Positions 1-5,800 of a DNA stretch of 5,800 nt are shown piece by piece. Origin of the DNA: an uncultured Bacteroidota bacterium (GTDB lineage Bacteria; Bacteroidota; Bacteroidia; Flavobacteriales; Flavobacteriaceae); NCBI GenBank assembly GCA_903819815.1, contig CAIJFC010000090.1:1-5800 (forward strand), in the 5' to 3' direction. The notes beneath the pieces were generated by a model. That model saw nothing but the letters and a program-made list of their open reading frames with translations. It made no database searches and was not told the origin of the DNA. How positions within the stretch are numbered: position 1 is the first letter of the stretch; every line of letters begins with the position of its first letter. A program made the position numbers and the translations under genes.

Positions 1-1
1 A

Positions 2-1153
2 ACTAGAACAAGTGAAATTAGTGGTCCTGTTGGAGTGAAAATGAATGGACCATATGAGTATGTTTCCCCAAATTATTGGTATGAAGATACAAAAAATGGT
101 GGGGCATTTGGTTTCAATACAGAAACATCACCAGGGGCACAAATTCCAACATTTGAATCCATAAAAAAAATGATTCCTTCTGATAAATTATGGCCTATAA
201 ATAAGGACTGGGATTATCATTGCACTCATTCAGCAGTTGCGTTCAAAAATTTAGATGTCAATACATTAATGATTGATAAACGGTATGGGAAAGCTTTGGA
301 TTTAAAAGATTATCTGATGAAATCTGATGTTCTTGGATATGAAGCAATGAGCGGAATGTTTGAGGCTTTTAGAGCAAATATTCCTAAATCGACTGGAATT
401 ATTCAATGGATGTTAAACTCGGCGTGGCCTTCTTTTTATTGGCAATTATATGATTATTATTTATTACCAACTTCAGGTTATTATGCGACGAAAAAGGCAA
501 ATGCAGTAAATCAGTTGGTTTATGATTATGCTAAAAATGAGGTTATTGCTGTAAATGAAGCGTTAAATCCATTAAAAAATTATAAAGCACATATTTCAAT
601 TTTGGACTTTAATTCTAAGATATTAAAAAGTGAAATAGTTCCTTTTGATATTGAATCAATCCAATCAAAATCTATTTTTATATTAGATAATTATGCTGAT
701 AATGTATTTCTTGATTTAAAATTATTAGATGATAAAGGAGCTATTATTACAACTAATTTTTATTGGTTATCAAATAAAAAAGATGTTTTTGATTGGGATA
801 AAACTTTTTGGGGAAATACTCCAATAAAAGAATATGCAGATTATAACAAACTTCATGATTTGCCTAAATCAAATATTAATGCATTTGTTTCGACAAAAAG
901 CTTAACAAGTTCCACGGAATTAAGTGTTCAAATACAAAACACTACTTCTAAAGTAGCCTTTTTTGTTAATTTAAATATTTTGGATAAATTTGGTAAAACT
1001 ATTTTTCCTGTATTTTGGAATGAAAATTTCGTTAGTATTTTACCCAATGAAAAAAGAACTATAAAATGTATTATTCCCAATAACGTTAAGAATTCCAAGA
1101 AAAATTTAATAATTTCAGGATGGAATATAAAAACTCAGAACATCAATTTTTAG
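2..1153 (+). CDS. Exo-beta-D-glucosaminidase-like glycoside hydrolase family 2 (C-terminal part, truncated by window edge)
   Basis: This enzyme would remove beta-1,4-linked glucosamine from the non-reducing end of chitosan oligosaccharides. The reading frame is open from base 2, so the gene starts outside the window. The GTG at 35 and ATG at 41 are internal: the codons before them already encode family-like sequence (SGPVGVKMNGPYEYV). The family 2 nucleophile Glu is probably the codon at 122-124, in GFNTETSPG, which matches the Glu541 region of Amycolatopsis CsxA as I recall it. The acid/base Glu would lie upstream, off the window. The end of the TIM barrel follows (WMLNSAWPSFYWQLYDYY, about 407-460). 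Two beta-sandwich domains of the mannosidase/GlcNase Ig type come next, ending in ISGWN. The C-terminus looks complete; roughly 500 N-terminal residues are missing, judged from family length. Plant-type endo-beta-mannosidases are related and are the main alternative. It is probably the first gene of an operon with the phosphodiesterase 10 bases downstream. Confidence 0.85.
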   Translation, partial: TRTSEISGPVGVKMNGPYEYVSPNYWYEDTKNGGAFGFNTETSPGAQIPTFESIKKMIPSDKLWPINKDWDYHCTHSAVAFKNLDVNTLMIDKRYGKALDLKDYLMKSDVLGYEAMSGMFEAFRANIPKSTGIIQWMLNSAWPSFYWQLYDYYLLPTSGYYATKKANAVNQLVYDYAKNEVIAVNEALNPLKNYKAHISILDFNSKILKSEIVPFDIESIQSKSIFILDNYADNVFLDLKLLDDKGAIITTNFYWLSNKKDVFDWDKTFWGNTPIKEYADYNKLHDLPKSNINAFVSTKSLTSSTELSVQIQNTTSKVAFFVNLNILDKFGKTIFPVFWNENFVSILPNEKRTIKCIIPNNVKNSKKNLIISGWNIKTQNINF

Positions 1154-1163
1154 ATTCTTTAAA

Positions 1164-1946
1164 ATGATAAAACTAATTTCAATATTGGCTTTGGGACTTT
1201 TTGTTTTTGGATGTTCATCATCAAAAAAAACAATTACTTTTTCAAAAAATCAAGTAATTGCGCACCGTGGAGCATGGAAAAAGAAAGGATTTCCACAAAA
1301 TTCAATTGCTTCATTACATCAGGCTATTGCATTAAAATGTGCTGGATCTGAATTTGATGTGCGAATGACCGCTGATGATTCATTAGTAATAAATCACGAC
1401 TCGGTATATAATTCACTTCAAATTGAAAAAACTAAGTATCAAGATTTATTAGCTTTTAAACTTTCAAATGGCGAGAAATTACCTACATTGAGAGAATATA
1501 TAATGGCAGGAATTAAAAATAATAGCACCACAAGATTAGTTTGCGAAATTAAACCGTCTGATATAAGTAAGGAAAGAGGTGAAATTATTGCTTCCAGAGT
1601 AATCCAATTAGTTCAAGAACTAAAAGCAGAGAATTGGATGGTATATATTAGTTTTGATTTTCAAATTTTAAAAGAAATTATAGCTTTAAATCCAACAGCA
1701 AAAACACAATATTTAGAAGCTAATAAAACTCCCGAACAATTAATGGTTGAAGGAATTTCTGGTGCGGATTATTATTTTTCGGATTTCAAATTACATCCCG
1801 AGTGGATTAAAAGCGCTAAAAAAAATCAAATTTTATTAAATGCTTGGACAGTTAATGATTCAGTTGAAATGGATTGGTTTTTATCGAATAATTTTGATTT
1901 TATTACTACAAATGAACCGGAAATGTTGTTGGAAAAATTGAAATAA
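1164..1946 (+). CDS. Glycerophosphodiester phosphodiesterase family lipoprotein
   Basis: This is a 260-residue GDPD-family TIM-barrel enzyme, expected to hydrolyse a phosphodiester such as a glycerophosphodiester, releasing an alcohol and a phosphomonoester. A hydrophobic N-terminus ends in a lipobox (VFGC, Cys17), so it is probably a lipid-anchored envelope protein. Visible active-site elements are His34-Arg35-Gly36, Glu63 and Asp65 (EFD, expected metal ligands), His78-Asp79 (second catalytic His), and Glu128/Lys130 (CEIK). The usual late motifs NAWTVN (Trp228) and TTNEPE (249-253) are present. The PEN[T/S] motif reads PQNS, with Gln45 where Glu is usual. Length is normal for the family, and the start is supported by the complete signal peptide. 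It lies 10 bases after the family 2 hydrolase stop, so the two are probably co-transcribed. No acidic run follows Cys17 (SSSKK), so I see no obvious surface-export signal. The real substrate is unknown; the context suggests a glycan rather than only phospholipid breakdown products. Confidence 0.9.
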   Translation: MIKLISILALGLFVFGCSSSKKTITFSKNQVIAHRGAWKKKGFPQNSIASLHQAIALKCAGSEFDVRMTADDSLVINHDSVYNSLQIEKTKYQDLLAFKLSNGEKLPTLREYIMAGIKNNSTTRLVCEIKPSDISKERGEIIASRVIQLVQELKAENWMVYISFDFQILKEIIALNPTAKTQYLEANKTPEQLMVEGISGADYYFSDFKLHPEWIKSAKKNQILLNAWTVNDSVEMDWFLSNNFDFITTNEPEMLLEKLK

Positions 1947-1962
1947 AGTTCTAATTGAATCT

Positions 1963-1979
1963 ATTAATACCAAATTAAT
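1963..1979. promoter_or_regulatory. Inverted repeat ATTAAT-N5-ATTAAT upstream of the regulator gene
   Basis: Two copies of the self-palindromic hexamer ATTAAT, separated by ACCAA, lie in the 87-base gap between the phosphodiesterase and the XylR-type regulator. Seventeen bases beyond the upstream stop, it could be an operator or a weak AT-only hairpin. No G/C stem supports an intrinsic terminator. The symmetry is seen directly; any function is inference and could be chance in AT-rich DNA. Confidence 0.2.
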
Positions 1980-1987
1980 CCAAAAAT

Positions 1988-1997
1988 AATAATTATT
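1988..1997. repeat. Palindrome AATAATTATT, copy 1 (upstream of the regulator gene)
   Basis: A perfect 10-base palindrome ending 36 bases before the regulator start codon. The same 10-mer occurs in the other promoter-bearing gap, upstream of the family 20 hexosaminidase at 5756-5765. It overlaps a sequence (TATTTTTA, 1994-2001) that loosely resembles the Bacteroidota -7 element TAnnTTTG, so it may be promoter rather than operator. Function is unproven. Confidence 0.25.
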
Positions 1998-2033
1998 TTT
2001 ACATCAATCCACTCATATAAATAGCTTTAAGGA

Positions 2034-3197
2034 ATGTATAAAATAATTTTACTAATTGATTTTACCGAAGATTACGGGAAAAGTCTTTTAAGAGGGATTA
2101 CAAGATATTCAAAAGAATCGGGTCACTTTTTATTTTGTAGAATGCCTTTGCATTTTAGGGAAAACCTAAATATGGATCAAATAATAAATTTTGCTAAAGA
2201 GTGGAAAGCAGATGGAATCATAGGGCAGTTTTATAATAATTCTGACATTCAAAAATTAATTGACACTAAAATTTCAATTATTGCAGAAGATTTCAAAGAA
2301 AGGTTTGATGAATTCTCAAATATTTCAGGTGCTTATTTTGAAACAGGGCAAATGGGAGCCAAGTATTTTATAAATAAAGGCTATTCAAATTTTGCTTTTT
2401 ATGGTTTTAATAATATTGTTTGGTCAAGGGAGCGTGCGGATGGATTTGAAGATTCTGTTGTAAAACATGGTAAAAAAGTGCATTTTTTTAATCCTAAGAA
2501 AATGGCATCACGTGAATTATGGCATTATAAACCTTCGGCATTGAATAATTGGCTTCTCTCTTTGCCTAAGCCAATTGCAATAATGGCTTGTGATGATGAA
2601 CGAGCTCAAAATATTACTGAAGCCTGCCGGCTTTCTAAAATTAAAATACCTGAAGAAATTGCTATTTTAGGGGTTGATAATGACGATGTTACTTGTAATT
2701 TGGCCGATCCCCCTTTGTCGAGTATTGGTTTAGGAATTGAACAAGGTGGTTATGAAGCGGCAAAATTGATGCACTTATTAATTGAAAATAAAGACCAAAA
2801 ACCGTACAACATAATTGTGAAACCAACTTCTGTTTTTACACGACAATCAACAGATATCTGTGCAACAACAGACAATCAAATTGCAAAAGCATTGAATTTC
2901 ATCCATCAGAACATTGAGAATAACATCAATGTGGATGATGTTTTGAAAAAAGTTTCTATTTCTCGAAGGGCATTAGAAAAAAGATTTTTAGAAGTTACAG
3001 GTTCTGCGATTTATAAATATATCTGCGATTTAAGAATTCAAAAATTTTCAATAAAATTATTGGAATCCGATAAATCAATATATGAAATAGCTATAGAACT
3101 TGGTTTTTCTGACAATAAAAATATTTCAAGATTGTTCAAACAAGTAAAAGGGTGCACTCCGTTGCAGTACAGAAAGTCAAATGCTATTATTCTTTAG
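2034..3197 (+). CDS. XylR-type transcriptional regulator (LacI-like sensor domain plus AraC-type helix-turn-helix)
   Basis: This cytoplasmic DNA-binding regulator has 387 residues, close to the length of E. coli XylR, and the same architecture. Residues about 3-275 form a periplasmic-binding-protein-like sugar sensor, with conserved stretches such as AFYGF (121-125), ACDDERAQNI (185-194) and ILGVDNDD (211-218). Residues about 283-382 form the AraC/XylS DNA-binding domain. Its first helix-turn-helix lies near 299-320 (VSISRRALEKRF) and its second near 349-371 (IYEIAIELGFSD). The start at 2034 is preferred because the homology begins at once (YKIILLIDF) and the next Met is residue 37. A purine-rich AAGGA touches the ATG, too close for a normal Shine-Dalgarno spacing, which is unremarkable in Bacteroidota. 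It probably senses a sugar released by the neighbouring hydrolases and controls one or both flanking units. The inducer is probably not xylose, since no xylose gene is present. I assign the family, not the symbol xylR. Confidence 0.9.
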   Translation: MYKIILLIDFTEDYGKSLLRGITRYSKESGHFLFCRMPLHFRENLNMDQIINFAKEWKADGIIGQFYNNSDIQKLIDTKISIIAEDFKERFDEFSNISGAYFETGQMGAKYFINKGYSNFAFYGFNNIVWSRERADGFEDSVVKHGKKVHFFNPKKMASRELWHYKPSALNNWLLSLPKPIAIMACDDERAQNITEACRLSKIKIPEEIAILGVDNDDVTCNLADPPLSSIGLGIEQGGYEAAKLMHLLIENKDQKPYNIIVKPTSVFTRQSTDICATTDNQIAKALNFIHQNIENNINVDDVLKKVSISRRALEKRFLEVTGSAIYKYICDLRIQKFSIKLLESDKSIYEIAIELGFSDNKNISRLFKQVKGCTPLQYRKSNAIIL

Positions 3198-5741
3198 TTA
3201 TTGATTTTCTATTTTTGTTAATTTGCTTTTTCTGCCATTTGATGAAAAGGCACAAAATGTAATTTTCCCTTTTGTATTTATTGGATTGGAATATATTTTA
3301 CTTTTTAAATTAGGTTCAGACCCATCAGTTGTATATCTAATTGTAAATCCAGGCATTTGAATATTAGCACTTATTATTCCATTTTGAATTGTTGTTCCAA
3401 CTGGAGGTATTCGATATTTATAGCCTCCAAAATAATAATCCAAAAGAGGCAATTCTTTTTTTCCAAGTACATTTACAAAAATTGACCAATCTTTATTGTA
3501 TAATAATTCACTTTTAGCTTCATCTTTTTCGGTTACCCAAGTCGGATTTTGAACCCAATTTCTTTCCGCTAAAGCCAATAATTTTGGAAACAATAAATAC
3601 TCTAAAATGGTTGTATTTCGAACATTTTCACTAAATAATTGTCCTTGAATCCCAAGGATATTTGATTCTCCAAAAGCTGTTAATCGTTCTTTTCCTATAA
3701 ATAAGCTAGGCTCAATAGGATTTCCACCCGTATCTTCTTTAGTGTTTTTATAATAATTAAAAGGAATAAAATAGAATGGTTTATCAATATTATTAAAACC
3801 ACCCCAATAATAACCTGGTTCATCTGCTGCTTTTTCATAAGCCAAATCAAAATATAAATTGCTGACACAAGAAAGCACCACTTTATATCCGGCATTTGCT
3901 AATTTATAAGGCAAGTCTTCAGAACCCCATCCAATTCCGTTATTCCATACGTGAGCACGAAACCCTTTGTTAATAAAATCTAAATTTGGAATATATTTTT
4001 TCTCCCCATTAATAATTGTTTTTCGCATTGCAATTTCTTCCCAACCAGAAAGTTTTAGTTTCCGTTTGCTTAAAATCGACTCCATTTTCTCAAAATAATA
4101 ATACCATAAATCATCAGTTGATTTAACAGTTTTATTTTCAGCTATTAATTTTGTACATAATGGCGATAATTCCCAAGTACCTGAAGGAACTTCATCACCA
4201 CCGAGGTGGATCGTTTCTATTGGTGCATTTGCTTCTTTATATAGATTTAAAATCTCATCAATAACTTTTTCCAAAAAAGAATAAGTAGATGGTAACGCAA
4301 CACACATCACGTTATCTGTCCAAAGTTGTGCCGATGTGTGAATTGATTTGTCATTAATATCTCTAAGTAAATAGCGCTCAGCTTCTTCCTGATTTCCTAA
4401 TTTCATATAATATTCATACCTCGAATCCATCGCTTTTATAGCTGCACGACTGTGTCCAGGGGATTCTATTTCAGGAATTACTTGGATATGTCTTTCAGTT
4501 GCGTATTTTAATATTGCGATAAAATCTTTAGTGGAATAATAGCCACTTCCTGGATAACTTCCAGTATTAGGACCGCTTCCATACGAAGGTAATAAGTAAT
4601 TGTTAGTATTTACGGAATGTCCTCGCTTTCCTCCAATTTCAGTTAACTCAGGTAATGATGGTATTTGAATTCTCCAACCTTCATCATCACTAAAATGAAA
4701 GTGAAAAGCATTCATTTTATACAATGACATGGCGTCCAAAATTTTAAAAATGGTTTCTTTGTTTTGGAAATTACGCGCTACATCAATCATAAAGCTTCTA
4801 AATTCAAAACGAGGTTCGTCTTTTACGTAGCAATTTTTAATGACAATTGAAGGTGATATTTTCTTCCAAACAGCAATAGGTAATAAAGATTTTATCGATT
4901 GAATACCATAAAAAATTCCGCTTCCTGTTTTGGCATTTATTTCAATTTTATCCGCTTTAACACTAAGAATATATTCTTCGGAATTTAAGTTTTCGCCTTT
5001 AATCAGGATTTCTTTTTTGCCTTTTACTAATGGATTTACTGCAATTTTGACCCCTGTAATTTTAAAAATTTCTTTAGATAAATACTTGGCCTCTGATAAA
5101 AAAGCAACTTCAGAAGTAATACTAACGTTTGAATCTAAAATAAATTCTCCTGTATTTTCTTTGAAATATTTTGGAGTGGGAAAAATTTTTGGCAGTTTTT
5201 CAATCGGAATATTATCAATTTTATTATTATTTTTAAAGGTATCTTCAGGTGTAATGAAATTTACCGTTGGGTCTAAAATTGGTTTTAAATTGTAATTTTC
5301 CACGGTAATCCCATTGTTCAAATTACTATCCCAAACCAAGTAAATACCAGAAGGAGCAGCTGTTAAATTTAGGATAGAACCTTCCGAAACAAATTTTATT
5401 GAAGCGCTCTGATTACTTTTAATACCTTTAAAATCTGCAGAAGGTTTTATTTGAAATAAATCGCCATTTATATGTGAAATTGAAAAATCTGTATTTTCTA
5501 ATATAGGATAAATCTTACGATTATAATTAAAATAAAGTGTCCATCCGCTTGAAGGAAAATCTATTTTGCTATTATTAATAAATTTTAAAACGCTTGATGC
5601 TTTTTCTTCTTTATTGTAATTGTTTGTAATTAATTCCCAATTAATTTGAAGTTTTTTGACGTCAAAAAAATGTGTTTCTTGAGAATAACATACTACCGTG
5701 CTGAAATACAAAAGAATATATATATATATTGAACGTTTCAT
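3198..5741 (-). CDS. Chitobiase-like beta-N-acetylhexosaminidase, glycoside hydrolase family 20
   Basis: This exo-enzyme cleaves terminal beta-linked N-acetylhexosamine, typically GlcNAc from chitobiose, by substrate-assisted catalysis. It has 847 residues. A signal peptide comes first (residues 1 to about 20, ending CYSQ); Cys18 lacks a proper lipobox. A chitobiase/CHB_HEX carbohydrate-binding domain follows (about 24-165), then the family 20b domain (about 180-305), the catalytic TIM barrel (about 310-730) and a CHB_HEX C-terminal Ig-like domain (about 778-845, RYTTDGSEP). The catalytic pair is Asp516-Glu517 in HLGGDE (codons 4191-4196). Arg315 (FRSFMIDVARNF), HFHFSDDEGWR (347-357) and His430 (PGH) are also as expected. 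Trp567, Trp599 and Trp646 fit the pocket and +1 tryptophans of Serratia chitobiase by spacing. Phe703 in GQLFSE sits where that family usually has Trp; Glu705 is kept. No type IX sorting domain is evident, so a periplasmic location is likely. It converges on the regulator gene with no spacer. Confidence 0.95.
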   Translation of the reverse strand: MKRSIYIYILLYFSTVVCYSQETHFFDVKKLQINWELITNNYNKEEKASSVLKFINNSKIDFPSSGWTLYFNYNRKIYPILENTDFSISHINGDLFQIKPSADFKGIKSNQSASIKFVSEGSILNLTAAPSGIYLVWDSNLNNGITVENYNLKPILDPTVNFITPEDTFKNNNKIDNIPIEKLPKIFPTPKYFKENTGEFILDSNVSITSEVAFLSEAKYLSKEIFKITGVKIAVNPLVKGKKEILIKGENLNSEEYILSVKADKIEINAKTGSGIFYGIQSIKSLLPIAVWKKISPSIVIKNCYVKDEPRFEFRSFMIDVARNFQNKETIFKILDAMSLYKMNAFHFHFSDDEGWRIQIPSLPELTEIGGKRGHSVNTNNYLLPSYGSGPNTGSYPGSGYYSTKDFIAILKYATERHIQVIPEIESPGHSRAAIKAMDSRYEYYMKLGNQEEAERYLLRDINDKSIHTSAQLWTDNVMCVALPSTYSFLEKVIDEILNLYKEANAPIETIHLGGDEVPSGTWELSPLCTKLIAENKTVKSTDDLWYYYFEKMESILSKRKLKLSGWEEIAMRKTIINGEKKYIPNLDFINKGFRAHVWNNGIGWGSEDLPYKLANAGYKVVLSCVSNLYFDLAYEKAADEPGYYWGGFNNIDKPFYFIPFNYYKNTKEDTGGNPIEPSLFIGKERLTAFGESNILGIQGQLFSENVRNTTILEYLLFPKLLALAERNWVQNPTWVTEKDEAKSELLYNKDWSIFVNVLGKKELPLLDYYFGGYKYRIPPVGTTIQNGIISANIQMPGFTIRYTTDGSEPNLKSKIYSNPINTKGKITFCAFSSNGRKSKLTKIENQ
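5716..5729. repeat. (AT)7 dinucleotide tract in the hexosaminidase signal-peptide codons
   Basis: Fourteen bases of uninterrupted alternating A and T lie within codons 4-9 of the minus-strand family 20 gene, encoding the Ile-Tyr alternation (IYIYI) of the signal peptide. Gain or loss of one dinucleotide would shift the frame just after the start codon. The frame is intact in this copy. The tract is seen directly; slippage is inference. Confidence 0.8.
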
Positions 5742-5755
5742 AAATGGATTTAATA

Positions 5756-5765
5756 AATAATTATT
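5756..5765. repeat. Palindrome AATAATTATT, copy 2 (upstream of the hexosaminidase gene)
   Basis: This is the second copy of the 10-base palindrome found at 1988-1997, here extended by one base pair each side (5755-5766). It ends 14 bases before the minus-strand start codon at 5741. On the minus strand it overlaps TAATTATT, which lies 21 bases after a TTG (complement of 5785-5787). This is a weak match to the Bacteroidota -33/-7 promoter pattern. It may be part of the promoter or a shared regulator site; neither is shown. I see no assignable gene in the remaining bases to 5800. Confidence 0.25.
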
Positions 5766-5800
5766 TTCTTAAAATGCAGAGTAGCAAGCACCTAATTCAT

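Noticed and set aside
35..43. GTG at 35 or ATG at 41 as the start of the family 2 gene
   Set aside because: The frame is open to base 2 and the preceding codons encode family-conserved sequence, so these are internal codons of a truncated gene.
163..1825. A8 homopolymer runs at 163-170, 1223-1230 and 1818-1825 as slippage switches
   Set aside because: Such runs are expected by chance in DNA this AT-rich, they encode ordinary Lys-rich positions, and no frame disruption is present.
1994..2001. TATTTTTA as a definite -7 promoter element for the regulator
   Set aside because: It matches TAnnTTTG except for the last base, but no TTG lies at a suitable distance; the nearest upstream TTG (1955-1957) is too far.
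3233..3252. Hairpin TGCC..GGCA near the convergent junction as a terminator
   Set aside because: The stem has only four base pairs before a mismatch, no T run follows on either strand, and it lies in coding sequence.
3695..3895. Small minus-strand open frame of 66 codons
   Set aside because: It lies wholly within the family 20 hexosaminidase in another frame, has no recognisable family features, and is a shadow of that gene.
4930..5295. Plus-strand open frame of 121 codons opposite the hexosaminidase
   Set aside because: It is antisense to a well-supported gene. Its hydrophobic look follows from AT-rich complementary codons, and no start signal or family match is seen.
5769..5800. A possible neighbouring gene at the right edge (a minus-strand tail ending TAA at 5769-5771, or a plus-strand ATG at 5774)
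   Set aside because: At most nine codons are visible either way, with nothing to identify coding sequence.

Overview
The window looks like a stretch of a low-GC Bacteroidota genome, most likely from the class Flavobacteriia. The evidence is the very AT-rich composition and codon use, starts without a properly spaced Shine-Dalgarno sequence, tight packing, and gene families typical of polysaccharide utilisation loci (PULs) in that group. No species can be named from the sequence alone.

Layout, left to right. (1) The left edge cuts into a plus-strand glycoside hydrolase family 2 gene. Its preserved C-terminal part resembles exo-beta-D-glucosaminidases (CsxA type). (2) Ten bases later on the same strand is a lipoprotein of the glycerophosphodiester phosphodiesterase (GDPD) family, almost certainly in the same operon. 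(3) After an 87-base gap comes a plus-strand regulator of the XylR type, with a LacI-like sugar-sensing domain fused to an AraC-type helix-turn-helix. (4) On the minus strand, with its stop codon directly touching the regulator's stop codon, is a large secreted chitobiase-like family 20 beta-N-acetylhexosaminidase. The last 59 bases lie upstream of that gene and hold its presumed promoter, with no assignable gene.

The genes make sense together as the edge of a locus for an amino-sugar glycan. The family 20 enzyme would remove N-acetylglucosamine from non-reducing ends, the family 2 enzyme would remove unacetylated glucosamine, and the regulator would respond to a released sugar. Partly deacetylated chitin is the simplest substrate that fits both. 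The GDPD does not fit plain chitin and is the odd member; a phosphodiester-containing glycan is one speculative explanation. No SusC/SusD transporter pair, transposon, CRISPR array or RNA gene is visible.

I see no clear undescribed system. The points most worth checking are the GDPD partnership, a Trp-to-Phe change in the hexosaminidase sugar pocket, a (AT)7 tract in the hexosaminidase signal-peptide codons, and convergent genes with no spacer.
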